Below are positions 15,491 to 23,758 of a DNA stretch of 29,976 nucleotides, piece by piece. This stretch comes from Stenotrophomonas maltophilia (GTDB lineage Bacteria > Pseudomonadota > Gammaproteobacteria > Xanthomonadales > Xanthomonadaceae). Location: contig DGLB01000022.1 in the NCBI GenBank assembly GCA_002387845.1, positions 1-29,976 of the forward strand, written 5' to 3'. The notes beneath the pieces were generated by a model, which saw only the letters and a program-made list of their open reading frames with translations, did no database searches and had not been told where the DNA came from. The first letter of the stretch is position 1. Each line of letters opens with the position of its first letter. A program made the translations under genes and the position numbers.

Positions 15491-15586
15491 CCAACCTTGT
15501 CGAAAATGTGAATATCGGCCGGACACCGGTTCTGCGAGGATGAGCGCCAGCCCACCCACTCACTTCGTGAAGGCAGGTATTGGCCC

Positions 15587-16690
15587 ATGTCGCTCTTCCG
15601 CTACACCCGTGCCGGCCAGGAGCCCGGCGCACCCCGCCGGCATTCCCCGCTGCTGTGGATCGGGCTGATCGCCTTCATTGCCGGCGTGCTGATCCTGGCC
15701 TTTGCCTGGCTCGCCGGCTGGCTGGGGCGCGACCGCGCCACCGCGCAGTCCTTTACCGACACCATCGAAGCCACCGGGGCCAAACACCCCGGCTTCCGCC
15801 GCGCGCACAGCAAAGGCGTGTGCGTGACCGGTACCTTCCAGGGCCTGCCCGCCGGGGCTGAGCTGAGTTCGGCCCGCGTGTTCCGCCAGCAGCAGGTGCC
15901 GGTACTGGGGCGCCTGTCGATCGGCGGGGCCGACCCGCATGGGGCCGATGCCAACGCGCGCGTGCGCAGCATGGCCCTGCAGCTGGTGACCGACGACGGC
16001 CAGGAATGGCGCACGGCCATGAACAGCTTCCCGTTCTTCGCCGTGCCCACCGCCGATGCCTTCCTCGAACAGACCAAGGCGCAGATTCCCGATCCGGCCA
16101 CCGGCAAACCCGACCCGGCGAAGATGGCGGCCGTCGCGGCGAAGTACCCCTCGGTGCGTGCGTTTGGCGAGTGGGCCAAGAGCGCGCCGTGGTCAACCAG
16201 CTGGGCCAATACCGAGTACAACGGCGTCAACAGTTTCCGCTTCACCAACGCCGACGGCAAAGAACAGGTGGTGCGCTGGAGCCTGCGCCCGACGGCGGCC
16301 TTCGAAGCCATGAGCACCGAACAGCGCGCGCAGGCCGGGCTGGATTACCTGGCCGACGAGTTCCAGCAGCGCCTTGCGCAGGGACCGGTGCAATGGGAAA
16401 TGTGGGTGACCCTGGCCGAACCTTCCGACGCGATCAATGACCCGTCCATTCCGTGGCCGGCCGAGCGCCGCCAGGTCAAGGTGGGCACGCTCAGCCTGAC
16501 CACGATGCAGGCGCAGGCCGGCGGGGCCTGCCGCGACATCAACTTCGACCCGCTGATCCTGCCCGGTGGCATCGACGGTACCGACGACCCGATCCTGGCC
16601 GCGCGTTCGGCGGTGTACTCGGTGTCGTTCAACCGCCGCGAGCGCGAAACCGCGAGCGGTGCCGCCAAGGCGACCGGAGAAGCGAAATGA
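15587..16690 (+). CDS. Membrane-anchored catalase-family peroxidase (SrpA-like)
   Basis: 367 aa, shorter than monofunctional catalases. An N-terminal membrane helix (about 22-46) anchors a single catalase-core domain. His74 in RRAHSKGVCVTGTF matches the distal catalytic His, and Arg340-Ser-Ala-Val-Tyr344 in the RxxxY arrangement matches the proximal haem-ligand Tyr. Members of this catalase-related group (SrpA-like) behave as haem peroxidases, usually exported or anchored on the outer face of the inner membrane. The stop overlaps the ATG of a cytochrome b561 gene (ATGA), a conserved pairing that suggests electron delivery from the quinone pool. Activity and electron donor are inferred. Confidence 0.88.
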   Translation: MSLFRYTRAGQEPGAPRRHSPLLWIGLIAFIAGVLILAFAWLAGWLGRDRATAQSFTDTIEATGAKHPGFRRAHSKGVCVTGTFQGLPAGAELSSARVFRQQQVPVLGRLSIGGADPHGADANARVRSMALQLVTDDGQEWRTAMNSFPFFAVPTADAFLEQTKAQIPDPATGKPDPAKMAAVAAKYPSVRAFGEWAKSAPWSTSWANTEYNGVNSFRFTNADGKEQVVRWSLRPTAAFEAMSTEQRAQAGLDYLADEFQQRLAQGPVQWEMWVTLAEPSDAINDPSIPWPAERRQVKVGTLSLTTMQAQAGGACRDINFDPLILPGGIDGTDDPILAARSAVYSVSFNRRERETASGAAKATGEAK

Positions 16691-17229
16691 AGCAGAGCAG
16701 CGGACACTTCAACCTGACCGCGCGGGTGCTGCACTGGCTGATGGCCGCGCTGATCCTGGCCATGCTGTTCATCGGCGTCACCATGGTGGCCTCGCTGTAT
16801 TGGCGGCCGGCGCTGATCGACCTGCATCGACCGCTGGGCATCGCGATCCTGCTGCTGGTGGTGGTGCGCCTGGTCAACCGCCTGCGCCATCGCCCGCCGC
16901 CGCTGCCAGCTGACCTGCCGGGCTGGCAGGTGGCCGCCGCGCATGCCTCGCACTGGTTGCTGTATGGGCTGATGTTCGCGATGCCGCTGGTCGGCTGGGC
17001 GATGCTGTCGGCCGGTGGCTACCCGGTGCAGATGTGGAAGGGTTTTGCACTGCCGCACATCCTGCCGCACAGCCCGGCCCTGTACGCCGCCCTGCGCAGC
17101 GCGCACAGCCTGCTCGCCTACGTGCTGTTCGCGACGGTGGTGCTGCATCTCTGTGCGGCGTTGTTCCACGCCTGGGTGCGGCGCGACGGGGTGTTTTCGG
17201 CGATGGCGCGGGGGCACGACCGGGCGTGA
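16687..17229 (+). CDS. Cytochrome b561 family protein
   Basis: 180 aa with four membrane helices. Likely haem-b ligands are visible in the usual places: His16 (LHWLM), His47, His140 (RSAHSLL) and His154 (VLHLCAALFH), the pattern of bacterial cytochrome b561 (CybB/YodB). The start overlaps the catalase stop by 4 bp, so the two are translationally coupled. The family transfers electrons from ubiquinol across or along the inner membrane; in E. coli CybB acts as a superoxide:ubiquinone oxidoreductase. Here it most likely supplies electrons to the anchored peroxidase. A REP unit follows 8 bp after the stop. Confidence 0.9.
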   Translation: MKQSSGHFNLTARVLHWLMAALILAMLFIGVTMVASLYWRPALIDLHRPLGIAILLLVVVRLVNRLRHRPPPLPADLPGWQVAAAHASHWLLYGLMFAMPLVGWAMLSAGGYPVQMWKGFALPHILPHSPALYAALRSAHSLLAYVLFATVVLHLCAALFHAWVRRDGVFSAMARGHDRA

Positions 17230-17236
17230 TGCTTGT

Positions 17237-17259
17237 GGACACGCATGGCGTGTCCCTAC
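17237..17259 (-). repeat. SMAG-type REP unit overlapping a gene end
   Basis: GGACACGC-ATG-GCGTGTCC followed by CTAC, the same unit as at 5489-5511. Its CTA at 17256-17258 is the complement of the TAG stop codon of the minus-strand response regulator, so the REP head is also the end of that gene. It sits between two convergent genes. Confidence 0.85.
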
Positions 17260-17858
17260 AGCCAGCCCTTCTGGCGGGCCAGCCGGTAGGCTTCAATCCG
17301 GTTGGCGACACCCAGCTTGCCGATGCATTCGGACAGGTAATTGCGCACGGTGCCGTGCGACAGGCCCAGCTGGGTGGCGATCTCGCTGGCCGAGCGGCCA
17401 TCGCCGGACAAGCGCAGCACCTGGCGTTCGCGGTCGTTGAGCGGATCGGCCTGCGACCACGCATCCAAGGCCAGCTGTGGGTCAATGGCACGGCCGCCAC
17501 GCTGCACCTGGCGCAATGCGTCAGCCAGTTTTTCCGCCGGCGCGTCCTTCAGCAGATACCCGCAAACACCCGCATCCAGGGCGCGGCGCAGAAAACCGGA
17601 GCGCGCGAAGGTGGTCACGATCACCACCTTGATCGGCAGGCCATGCCGCGCGATGCGCTGCGCCAGCTCCAGGCCTGACAACCCCGGCATCTCGATATCC
17701 GTCACCAGAACGTCCGGCTGCAGCTGCTGCAGCATCCGCCAGGCCGCCTCGCCGTCCGCGGCGGCCCCCAGCACCTCGATGTCCGGCTCCAGCCCAAGCA
17801 GCGCCGACAACGCACCGCGCACCATCGCCTGGTCTTCCGCCAACACGATACGGATCAT
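17256..17858 (-). CDS. DesR/NarL-type response regulator
   Basis: 200 aa. Receiver domain (1-118) with acidic pocket Glu8-Asp9, phospho-acceptor Asp54 (VTDIEMPGLSG), Thr82 or Thr83, and Lys104 (YLLKD). A LuxR-type helix-turn-helix follows (about 136-200), with LNDRERQVLRLSGDG and EIATQLGLSHGTVRNYL. Overall closest in look to DesR-type regulators. Its ATG overlaps the stop of the sensor kinase by 4 bp, so both come from one mRNA. Likely targets are the divergent ABC operon and its own operon, through dyads at 19133 and 19206. The TAG stop is formed by the GTAG head of a REP. Confidence 0.93.
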   Translation of the reverse strand: MIRIVLAEDQAMVRGALSALLGLEPDIEVLGAAADGEAAWRMLQQLQPDVLVTDIEMPGLSGLELAQRIARHGLPIKVVIVTTFARSGFLRRALDAGVCGYLLKDAPAEKLADALRQVQRGGRAIDPQLALDAWSQADPLNDRERQVLRLSGDGRSASEIATQLGLSHGTVRNYLSECIGKLGVANRIEAYRLARQKGWL

Positions 17859-19084
17859 GACAGCGCCTCGCGTGCCTGCTGCGGCATGTTCGACGTCGCG
17901 TCAGGAACCGCCACGGTGGTCGCTGGCAGCGGCACCTGCACGGCCACGGTCGTGCCGTGTCCGCGCGTGGATTCCAGCCGCAACGTGCCGCGCAGCGCGG
18001 CCACGCGCTCGCGCATGCCGGTGAGTCCATTGCCATCGCCCTGCACATCGCCGCGCCCGTCATCACGGATCAGCAGCGTGAGCAGGCGTCCGTCCTGGCT
18101 GAATTCGACCCAGGCCTGGTGCGCGTCGGCGTGGCGCACGATGTTGGTGGCGGCTTCGCGCAGCACCAGCGCCAGGCCGCGCTCGATCTCCACCGGCATC
18201 GGTGGCGGTGGGCTGTAGTGCAGGTGGACATGCTGGCATTCAAGCAGCAGCCGCGCGGCGGCCAGTTCGGCGGCCAGGTCGCTGGCGCGGATGCCGGTGA
18301 CCGCACTGCGTACTTCCGCCAGCGCCTGGCGCGCGATGGCTTCGGCTTCGGTCATCTCCAGGCGTGAGCGCTCCGGGTCACGGTCCAGCAGTTTGCGCGA
18401 AAGCTCCAATTTCAGGGTGATAAGCGACAGCGTGTGCCCCAGCAGATCGTGCAGGTCGCGGCCGATGCGCTCGCGTTCGGCGGTGGCCGCCAGCCTGCGC
18501 ACTTCGTCCTGGGACAGCTGCAGGGCCGCATCGCGATCCTTGTTGGTGCTCTCCACATTGATGATGACGCCGATGATGAACGTCATCGATGGAATCCACA
18601 CCACCAGCTGCCAGTGGTAGCCCACCCACAGCGCGATGGTCACGAAGGCCGCATTGAGGGCCACCAGCTGGGCGAGGTAGCGCCATGCGCTGCCGCTGCG
18701 GCACACCCGCAAGGTGACGCAGCCGAAGATGAAATAGCTGATGCCCGAGGGATACCACGGCAGCAGGGCCAACCCCATGGCCACCATGGCCAGGGCGTAG
18801 CGTGGCGCATGACGGCGCGGTGCCAGCAGCTGGCGGGCGTACAGGGCCAGGAACACCGGGTAGGTCAGCAGGGTCAACCACAGCCACAGCAGGGTGTAGC
18901 CGGTTCCGAACATCGGGGTGAGGAACACCCAGCCGGTCCATAGCAGATGCACCGCGTCAGACCAGACGGGCTTGCCACGACGCAGGTTGTCGGCAACGGC
19001 CGAATCCGGCGCGGGTCGCAGGGCGGAGGTCAGCCAGCGGGGCAGCATGGTGGGTTCCCGGTCATGGGGGCGAGGCGAGATCAT
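17855..19084 (-). CDS. DesK-type sensor histidine kinase (HisKA_3)
   Basis: 409 aa. Five or six membrane helices (about 45-175) with no large periplasmic domain form an intramembrane-type sensor. The dimerisation motif ERERIGRDLHDLLGHTLSL holds phospho-acceptor His212. The ATPase domain has N-box Asn314 (REAATNIVRHA), DDGRG (341-345) and GNGLTGM (about 351-357). The layout is that of DesK-like kinases, which sense membrane state or membrane-active compounds. ATG 19084 is preceded by AAGGA; a second in-frame ATG (about 19048) has a poorer site. Cotranscribed with the response regulator and divergent from the efflux operon. The signal is unknown. Confidence 0.92.
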   Translation of the reverse strand: MISPRPHDREPTMLPRWLTSALRPAPDSAVADNLRRGKPVWSDAVHLLWTGWVFLTPMFGTGYTLLWLWLTLLTYPVFLALYARQLLAPRRHAPRYALAMVAMGLALLPWYPSGISYFIFGCVTLRVCRSGSAWRYLAQLVALNAAFVTIALWVGYHWQLVVWIPSMTFIIGVIINVESTNKDRDAALQLSQDEVRRLAATAERERIGRDLHDLLGHTLSLITLKLELSRKLLDRDPERSRLEMTEAEAIARQALAEVRSAVTGIRASDLAAELAAARLLLECQHVHLHYSPPPPMPVEIERGLALVLREAATNIVRHADAHQAWVEFSQDGRLLTLLIRDDGRGDVQGDGNGLTGMRERVAALRGTLRLESTRGHGTTVAVQVPLPATTVAVPDATSNMPQQAREALS

Positions 19085-19132
19085 GGCAGTTCCTTCCCGG
19101 GCCCGGCCAGTCACCCGGATCACGCCAAGCAG

Positions 19133-19146
19133 GTGACAGCTGTCAC
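19133..19146. promoter_or_regulatory. Perfect 14-bp palindrome, candidate operator
   Basis: GTGACAG-CTGTCAC lies in the divergent region between the sensor kinase (ATG at 19084) and the adaptor gene (ATG at 19255). LuxR-type response regulators bind such dyads as dimers. Binding by the adjacent regulator is an inference from position and symmetry. Confidence 0.5.
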
Positions 19147-19205
19147 TGCCCGCAGGCCCCAACCGGCATGCATGCTGTGCCCCAGTCAGCCCCTGCCGTT
19201 TGCCC

Positions 19206-19225
19206 GTGACCGTCGTTGCGGTCAC
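19206..19225. promoter_or_regulatory. Second dyad with GTGAC/GTCAC arms
   Basis: GTGACC, eight bases, then GGTCAC. The arms share GTGAC/GTCAC with the palindrome 60 bp upstream. It sits 30 bp before the adaptor ATG, within its probable promoter or leader. Confidence 0.4.
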
Positions 19226-19254
19226 ACTCGGCCCGATTCCACGTCTTGAGTCCC

Positions 19255-20499
19255 ATGAACGCATCCGCCGAACTGCTCAAGGAACTTCGTATCGACCGCC
19301 AGAAGGGCGCGGCCCCGCCGCCGTCCCCGCCGCGCCGCGGTCTCTGGATCACACTGGCCGTCGTGGCCCTGGTGCTGCTGGCCGGGGTTGGCTGGTTCGC
19401 CTTCGGCCGCGAAAAGCCGCTGGAGGTCACCACCGCCCCGGTGCTGGCCATTCAACAGGGTACCGCCAGCAGCTCGGTGCTCGACGCCAGCGGTTACGTG
19501 GTGGCCCGGCGCATGGCCACGGTGTCGGCCAAGATCACCGGCAAGGTCCGCGAGGTGATGATTGAAGAAGGCATGCGGGTGGAAGCCGGGCAGATCATGG
19601 CCACGCTGGACCCGATTGATGCCGATGCCCAGCGCAGCCTGTCGGCCTCGCAGCTTGAAGCCGCGCGTGCGCAGCTGGCCGGGTTGAAGGCCCAGGTGGC
19701 GCAGGCCGATGCCGAAGCAGCCCGGCTGCAGACGCTGGTCGGCCAGCAACTGGTATCACGTTCGCAGTACGACCAGGCCACCGCGCAGCGCGACAGCCTG
19801 CGCGCGCAGCTGAAAACCGCTGAACGCAACACCCAGGTCGCGGCCGATTCGCTGGCCATTGCCGACCTGGGCGTGGACAACAACATCGTGCGCGCACCGT
19901 TCTCCGGCGTGGTCACCGCCAAGGCGGCCCAGCCCGGCGAGATCGTTTCGCCGCTGTCGGCCGGCGGCGGTTTCACCCGCACCGGCATCGGCACCATCGT
20001 CGACATGGAATCGCTGGAGATCGAAGTGGAAGTGGGCGAAGCCTACATCGGCCGCGTACAGCCGAAGATGCCGGTGGAAGCCACTTTGAATGCCTACCCG
20101 GAATGGAAGATTCCGGCCGAGGTGATCGCCATCATTCCCACCGCCGACCGCGGCAAGGCCACGGTGAAGGTGCGGGTGGCGCTGAAAGTGAAGGATCCGC
20201 GCATCGTGCCGGAAATGGGCGTGCGGGTCAGTTTCCTGGAAGCAGCGGCACCGGCCCAGGCCGAAGCACCGAAGGGCGTTCGCGTACCGGCGTCGGCGCT
20301 GGTCGAGCGCGACCAGAAAACAGTCGCCTTCGTGGTCAGCGATGACGGGCACGCGCAGCAGGTGCCCGTGACCGTGGGGGTGGCATTGAACAACGACCGC
20401 CAGGTCACCGCCGGGCTGAGCGCCGGCCAGCAGGTGGTCACCAACCCGCCGCCGGAACTGCGTGATGGCAGCGCGGTGGTGGAGAAGCAGGCACCGTAA
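19255..20499 (+). CDS. HlyD/MacA-type periplasmic adaptor of an ABC efflux system
   Basis: 414 aa. A short cytoplasmic N-terminus (MNASAELLKELRIDRQ) and one membrane helix (about 29-50) anchor the protein. Next come a barrel-sandwich half-motif (ASGYVVARRMATVSAKITGKV), a coiled-coil hairpin (about 118-200; LEAARAQLAGLKAQVAQADAEA), the second half-motif (APFSGVVTAKAAQPGEIVSP), and beta-barrel and membrane-proximal domains ending PPPELRDGSAVVEKQAP. This is the MacA/HlyD plan, linking an inner-membrane pump to an outer-membrane channel. ATG 19255 begins the first clear domain. First gene of a four-gene operon; no TolC-like gene is present, so a shared channel is likely. Confidence 0.9.
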   Translation: MNASAELLKELRIDRQKGAAPPPSPPRRGLWITLAVVALVLLAGVGWFAFGREKPLEVTTAPVLAIQQGTASSSVLDASGYVVARRMATVSAKITGKVREVMIEEGMRVEAGQIMATLDPIDADAQRSLSASQLEAARAQLAGLKAQVAQADAEAARLQTLVGQQLVSRSQYDQATAQRDSLRAQLKTAERNTQVAADSLAIADLGVDNNIVRAPFSGVVTAKAAQPGEIVSPLSAGGGFTRTGIGTIVDMESLEIEVEVGEAYIGRVQPKMPVEATLNAYPEWKIPAEVIAIIPTADRGKATVKVRVALKVKDPRIVPEMGVRVSFLEAAAPAQAEAPKGVRVPASALVERDQKTVAFVVSDDGHAQQVPVTVGVALNNDRQVTAGLSAGQQVVTNPPPELRDGSAVVEKQAP

Positions 20500-20522
20500 C
20501 CTTTCACTTCGGAGAACCACCC

Positions 20523-21212
20523 ATGTCCACCCTGGTTTCGCTCCGCAACATCACCAAGACCTATCAGCGCGGCCCCGAAAAGGTGCAGGTGCTGCACGGC
20601 ATCGACCTGGACATCCAGCGCGGCGACTTCGTGGCGCTGATGGGGCCCTCCGGTTCGGGCAAGACCACCCTGCTGAACCTGATCGGCGGCCTGGACACCC
20701 CCAGCGGCGGCGAGATCGAGATTGAAGGCGAGCGCATCGACCGCATGAGCGGCGGGCAGCTGTCCACCTGGCGCAGCCACCATGTGGGCTTCGTGTTCCA
20801 GTTCTACAACCTGATGCCGATGCTGACCGCGCAGAAGAACGTGGAACTGCCGCTGCTGCTGACCCATCTGGGCGCGGCACAGCGCAAGCGCAATGCCGAG
20901 ATTGCATTGACCCTGGTCGGCCTGGCCGACCGCCGCAGCCACCGCCCCAACGAACTCAGCGGCGGCCAGCAGCAGCGCGTGGCGATTGCGCGGGCCATCG
21001 TCTCCGATCCGACTTTCCTGATCTGCGACGAACCGACCGGTGACCTCGACCGCGCCTCGGCCGAAGAGATCCTGTCGCTGCTGCAGCAGCTCAACCGCGA
21101 GCACGGCAAGACCATCATCATGGTCACCCACGATCCCAAGGCCGCCGAGTACGCCACCCACACCGTGCACCTGGACAAGGGCGAGCTGGCCGACGCGCCA
21201 GCGGCGCACTGA
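20523..21212 (+). CDS. ABC transporter ATP-binding protein (MacB/LolD type)
   Basis: 229 aa, a single nucleotide-binding domain. Walker A is GPSGSGKTT (41-49), the signature LSGGQ (145-149), Walker B LICDE (166-170) with catalytic Glu170, and the switch His is His203 (MVTHD). The VFQFYNLMPMLTAQKNV Q-loop region is typical of the LolD/MacB/FtsE branch that powers mechanotransmission transporters. It starts 23 bp after the adaptor and ends 15 bp before the first permease. It energises the heterodimer of the two permeases that follow. Confidence 0.95.
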   Translation: MSTLVSLRNITKTYQRGPEKVQVLHGIDLDIQRGDFVALMGPSGSGKTTLLNLIGGLDTPSGGEIEIEGERIDRMSGGQLSTWRSHHVGFVFQFYNLMPMLTAQKNVELPLLLTHLGAAQRKRNAEIALTLVGLADRRSHRPNELSGGQQQRVAIARAIVSDPTFLICDEPTGDLDRASAEEILSLLQQLNREHGKTIIMVTHDPKAAEYATHTVHLDKGELADAPAAH

Positions 21213-21227
21213 CGGAGGAGCGCCGCG

Positions 21228-22385
21228 ATGAAATATTTCTCGCTCATCTGGGCGCAGCTGTTCCGCAGCAAGACGCGGACACTGCTGACCCTGTTCTCGG
21301 TGGTGGCCGCGTTCCTGCTGTTCGGCATGCTCGACTCGGTGCGCGTGGCGTTCAGCTCCGGCGGCAGCGTGGAAGGGGCCAACCGCCTGATCGTGGCCTC
21401 GCGCCTGTCGATCACCCAGTCACTGCCGATCCGGCTGGAGCCGCAGGTGCGGCAGGTGGCCGGGGTGAAGGACGTCACTTACGGCATGTGGTTCGGTGGC
21501 ATCTACCAGGACCCGAAGAACTTCTTCGCCAACTTCTCGGTGGCCCCGAACTACTTCGACGTGTACCGCGAGCTGCAGTTGCCGCCGGAGCAGCTGAAGG
21601 CGTTCCAGGACACCCGCACCGGCGCGGTGGTCGGCGAGACCCTGGCCAAGGAATTCGGCTGGAAGATCGGTGACACCATTCCGCTGCAGGCGACCATCTT
21701 CCCGCGCAGCGGCAGCAACGACTGGCCGCTGCAGCTGGTGGGCGTGTTCCGCTCCAAGGACCGCACCCTGGCCGCCAATGAAGAACGCCAGTTGATGATG
21801 AACTGGAAGTACTTCGACGAAAGCAACGACTACATCAAGAACCAGGTCAGCTGGTTCACGGTCACCCTGGACAACCCCGACCACGCTTCACGGGTGGCGC
21901 AGGCCATCGATGCGATCTCGGCCAACTCCGACCATGAAACCAAGAGCCAGACCGAATCGGCGTTCCAGCAGGCCTTCGTCAAACAGTTCGCCGACATCGG
22001 CCTGATCGTGACCTCGATCATGGGCGCGGTGTTCTTCACCCTGCTGCTGCTCACCGGCAACACCATGGCCCAGGCCGTGCGCGAGCGTATTCCGGAGCTG
22101 GCCACGCTGAAGACGCTGGGCTTCAAGGACAGCACCGTGCTGGTGCTGGTGATGATCGAATCGGTGCTGCTGATCGGACTGGGCGGGGCCATCGGCATGG
22201 GCCTGGCGGCAATGATCCTGCCGGCGCTGGCGCCAAAGACCCAGGGTCTGCTGCCACCGCACGTGCCCACCCAGACCTGGGTGATGGGTGTGGCCCTGAT
22301 CCTGGCCATCGGGGTGATCGTGGGCCTGCTGCCGGCGCTGCGCGCCAAGCGGCTGAAGATCGTGGACGCCCTGGCGGGCCGCTGA
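21228..22385 (+). CDS. ABC transporter permease, FtsX/MacB type (first)
   Basis: 385 aa. One membrane helix near the N-terminus (about 16-36) precedes a large periplasmic domain (about 40-260). Three helices follow near the C-terminus (about 262-290, 305-335, 345-372), the MacB/FtsX four-helix plan. The cytoplasmic elbow ERIPELATLKTLGF and the C-terminal LLPALRAKRLKIVDAL are family hallmarks. ATG 21228 follows GGAGGAG. The permease is separate from the ATPase, unlike MacB where the two are fused. It starts 15 bp after the ATPase gene and is followed 11 bp later by the second permease. Confidence 0.92.
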   Translation: MKYFSLIWAQLFRSKTRTLLTLFSVVAAFLLFGMLDSVRVAFSSGGSVEGANRLIVASRLSITQSLPIRLEPQVRQVAGVKDVTYGMWFGGIYQDPKNFFANFSVAPNYFDVYRELQLPPEQLKAFQDTRTGAVVGETLAKEFGWKIGDTIPLQATIFPRSGSNDWPLQLVGVFRSKDRTLAANEERQLMMNWKYFDESNDYIKNQVSWFTVTLDNPDHASRVAQAIDAISANSDHETKSQTESAFQQAFVKQFADIGLIVTSIMGAVFFTLLLLTGNTMAQAVRERIPELATLKTLGFKDSTVLVLVMIESVLLIGLGGAIGMGLAAMILPALAPKTQGLLPPHVPTQTWVMGVALILAIGVIVGLLPALRAKRLKIVDALAGR

Positions 22386-22396
22386 GGAGAATCGAC

Positions 22397-23707
22397 ATGA
22401 TCAAGCACTGGTTGAAAAACGCGTTGACCGTCGTACTGCTCGCGGTGGCGCTGGGAGTGTGGATCGCCCTGCCCTGGCCCGGCGTCCTTGCCGTGGCCGT
22501 CGCGGTGGCACTGTGGCTGCTGCTGACCCGCAGCGGGCGGCTGGCGCTCGCCGCCACCCGCATTGGCGTGGCCAGCCTGCCGCAGCGCTGGGGTGCGTCG
22601 TCGGTGGTGGTGGTGGGTATTGCCGGGGTGGTGGGCGTGCTGGTGGCGATGCTGGCGATGGGCCAGGGCTTCCAGTCCACCCTCAACAGCACTGGTGATG
22701 AAACCACCGCCATCGTGCTGCGCGGCGGCTCCCAGGCCGAAACCAACTCGGTGATCACCCGCGAGCAGACCCCGCTGCTGTCCACCCTGCCGGGTGTCAG
22801 CAAGGATGCGCAGGGCCGGCCGATGATCTCGCCGGAGCTGTCGCAGGTGGTCAACCTGGTGTCAAAGGGCGATGGCACCGACGTCAACGCGCAGTTCCGT
22901 GGCGTGGGCGAGATGGGCTGGCGGGTGCACGACAAGGTCAAGGTCACCGAAGGCCGGCAGTTCAAACCCGGGCTGCGCGAGATCGTGGTCGGCAAGGGCG
23001 CGCAGAGCCAGTTCCGGGGCCTGGACGTGGGCAAGACCCTCACCCTGGGCAACCAGCAGTGGACCGTGGTGGGCGCATTCAATTCCGGCGACTCGCACGA
23101 CTCGGAACTGTGGACCGACGCGGAAACCCTGGCCACCACCTACCAGCGCAGCGCCTGGCAGTCGATCAGCGTGCGTACCGACGGCAAGGCGGGTTTCGAC
23201 CAGTTCAAGGCCGCCGTTGCCGCCGACCCGCGCCTGAAGCTGGACGTGGAAACCACCAAGGCCTACTACGCCAAGCAGGGGGGCGGACTGACCAAGCTGA
23301 TCAGCGTGCTGGGCACGGTAATCGGCACGATCATGGCGTTCGGTGCGGTGTTCGGCGCACTCAACACCATGTATGCGGCGGTGGCCACCCGCGCACGTGA
23401 GATCGCCACCATGCGCGCCATCGGCTTCCGGGGCCTGCCGGTGGTGACTGCGATCATGCTGGAAACCATGCTGCTGGCACTGATTGGTGGCCTGCTTGGC
23501 GGCCTGGTCGCCTGGGCGATCTTCAACGGCTACAGCGTCAGCACCATCGGCAGCAACTTCAGCCAGGTGGTGTTCCAGTTCAAGGTATCGCCCGAGCTGC
23601 TGTGGAGCGGGCTGAAGTGGGCGCTGGGCATTGGCCTGGTGGGCGGGCTGTTCCCGGCGCTGCGTGCGGCGCGGCTGCCGATCACCACGGCGCTGCGCGA
23701 AACCTGA
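22397..23707 (+). CDS. ABC transporter permease, FtsX/MacB type (second)
   Basis: 436 aa. The C-terminal FtsX domain has TRAREIATMRAIGFRGLPVV and GLFPALRAARLPITTALRET, as in the first permease. It differs by extra N-terminal hydrophobic segments (about residues 7-40) before the helix that leads into the periplasmic domain (SSVVVVGIAGVVGVLVAML, about 68-86). The two permeases are thus a non-identical pair. ATG 22397 has GAGGAG upstream. The operon ends with a strong hairpin 15 bp downstream. Expected role: with the adaptor and ATPase, to pump a substrate from the periplasm or membrane leaflet; substrate unknown. Confidence 0.92.
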   Translation: MIKHWLKNALTVVLLAVALGVWIALPWPGVLAVAVAVALWLLLTRSGRLALAATRIGVASLPQRWGASSVVVVGIAGVVGVLVAMLAMGQGFQSTLNSTGDETTAIVLRGGSQAETNSVITREQTPLLSTLPGVSKDAQGRPMISPELSQVVNLVSKGDGTDVNAQFRGVGEMGWRVHDKVKVTEGRQFKPGLREIVVGKGAQSQFRGLDVGKTLTLGNQQWTVVGAFNSGDSHDSELWTDAETLATTYQRSAWQSISVRTDGKAGFDQFKAAVAADPRLKLDVETTKAYYAKQGGGLTKLISVLGTVIGTIMAFGAVFGALNTMYAAVATRAREIATMRAIGFRGLPVVTAIMLETMLLALIGGLLGGLVAWAIFNGYSVSTIGSNFSQVVFQFKVSPELLWSGLKWALGIGLVGGLFPALRAARLPITTALRET

Positions 23708-23722
23708 GGTTTGTGTGTGGGA

Positions 23723-23758
23723 CCTGCAGCGCCCGGCGGGGCGCTGCAGGGCGTTGTT
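23723..23758 (+). terminator. Terminator of the ABC operon
   Basis: CCTGCAGCGCCC and GGGCGCTGCAGG form a perfect 12-bp stem with a GGCG loop, 15 bp after the last stop; GCGTTGTTTA follows. It lies between convergent genes and abuts the stop of the minus-strand gene. Confidence 0.75.

Noticed and set aside
13949..15559. A 536-codon minus-strand frame opposite the aminopeptidase gene
   Set aside because: His/Gln/Arg/Gly-rich antisense product typical of high-G+C DNA; the opposite strand carries clear M17 motifs.
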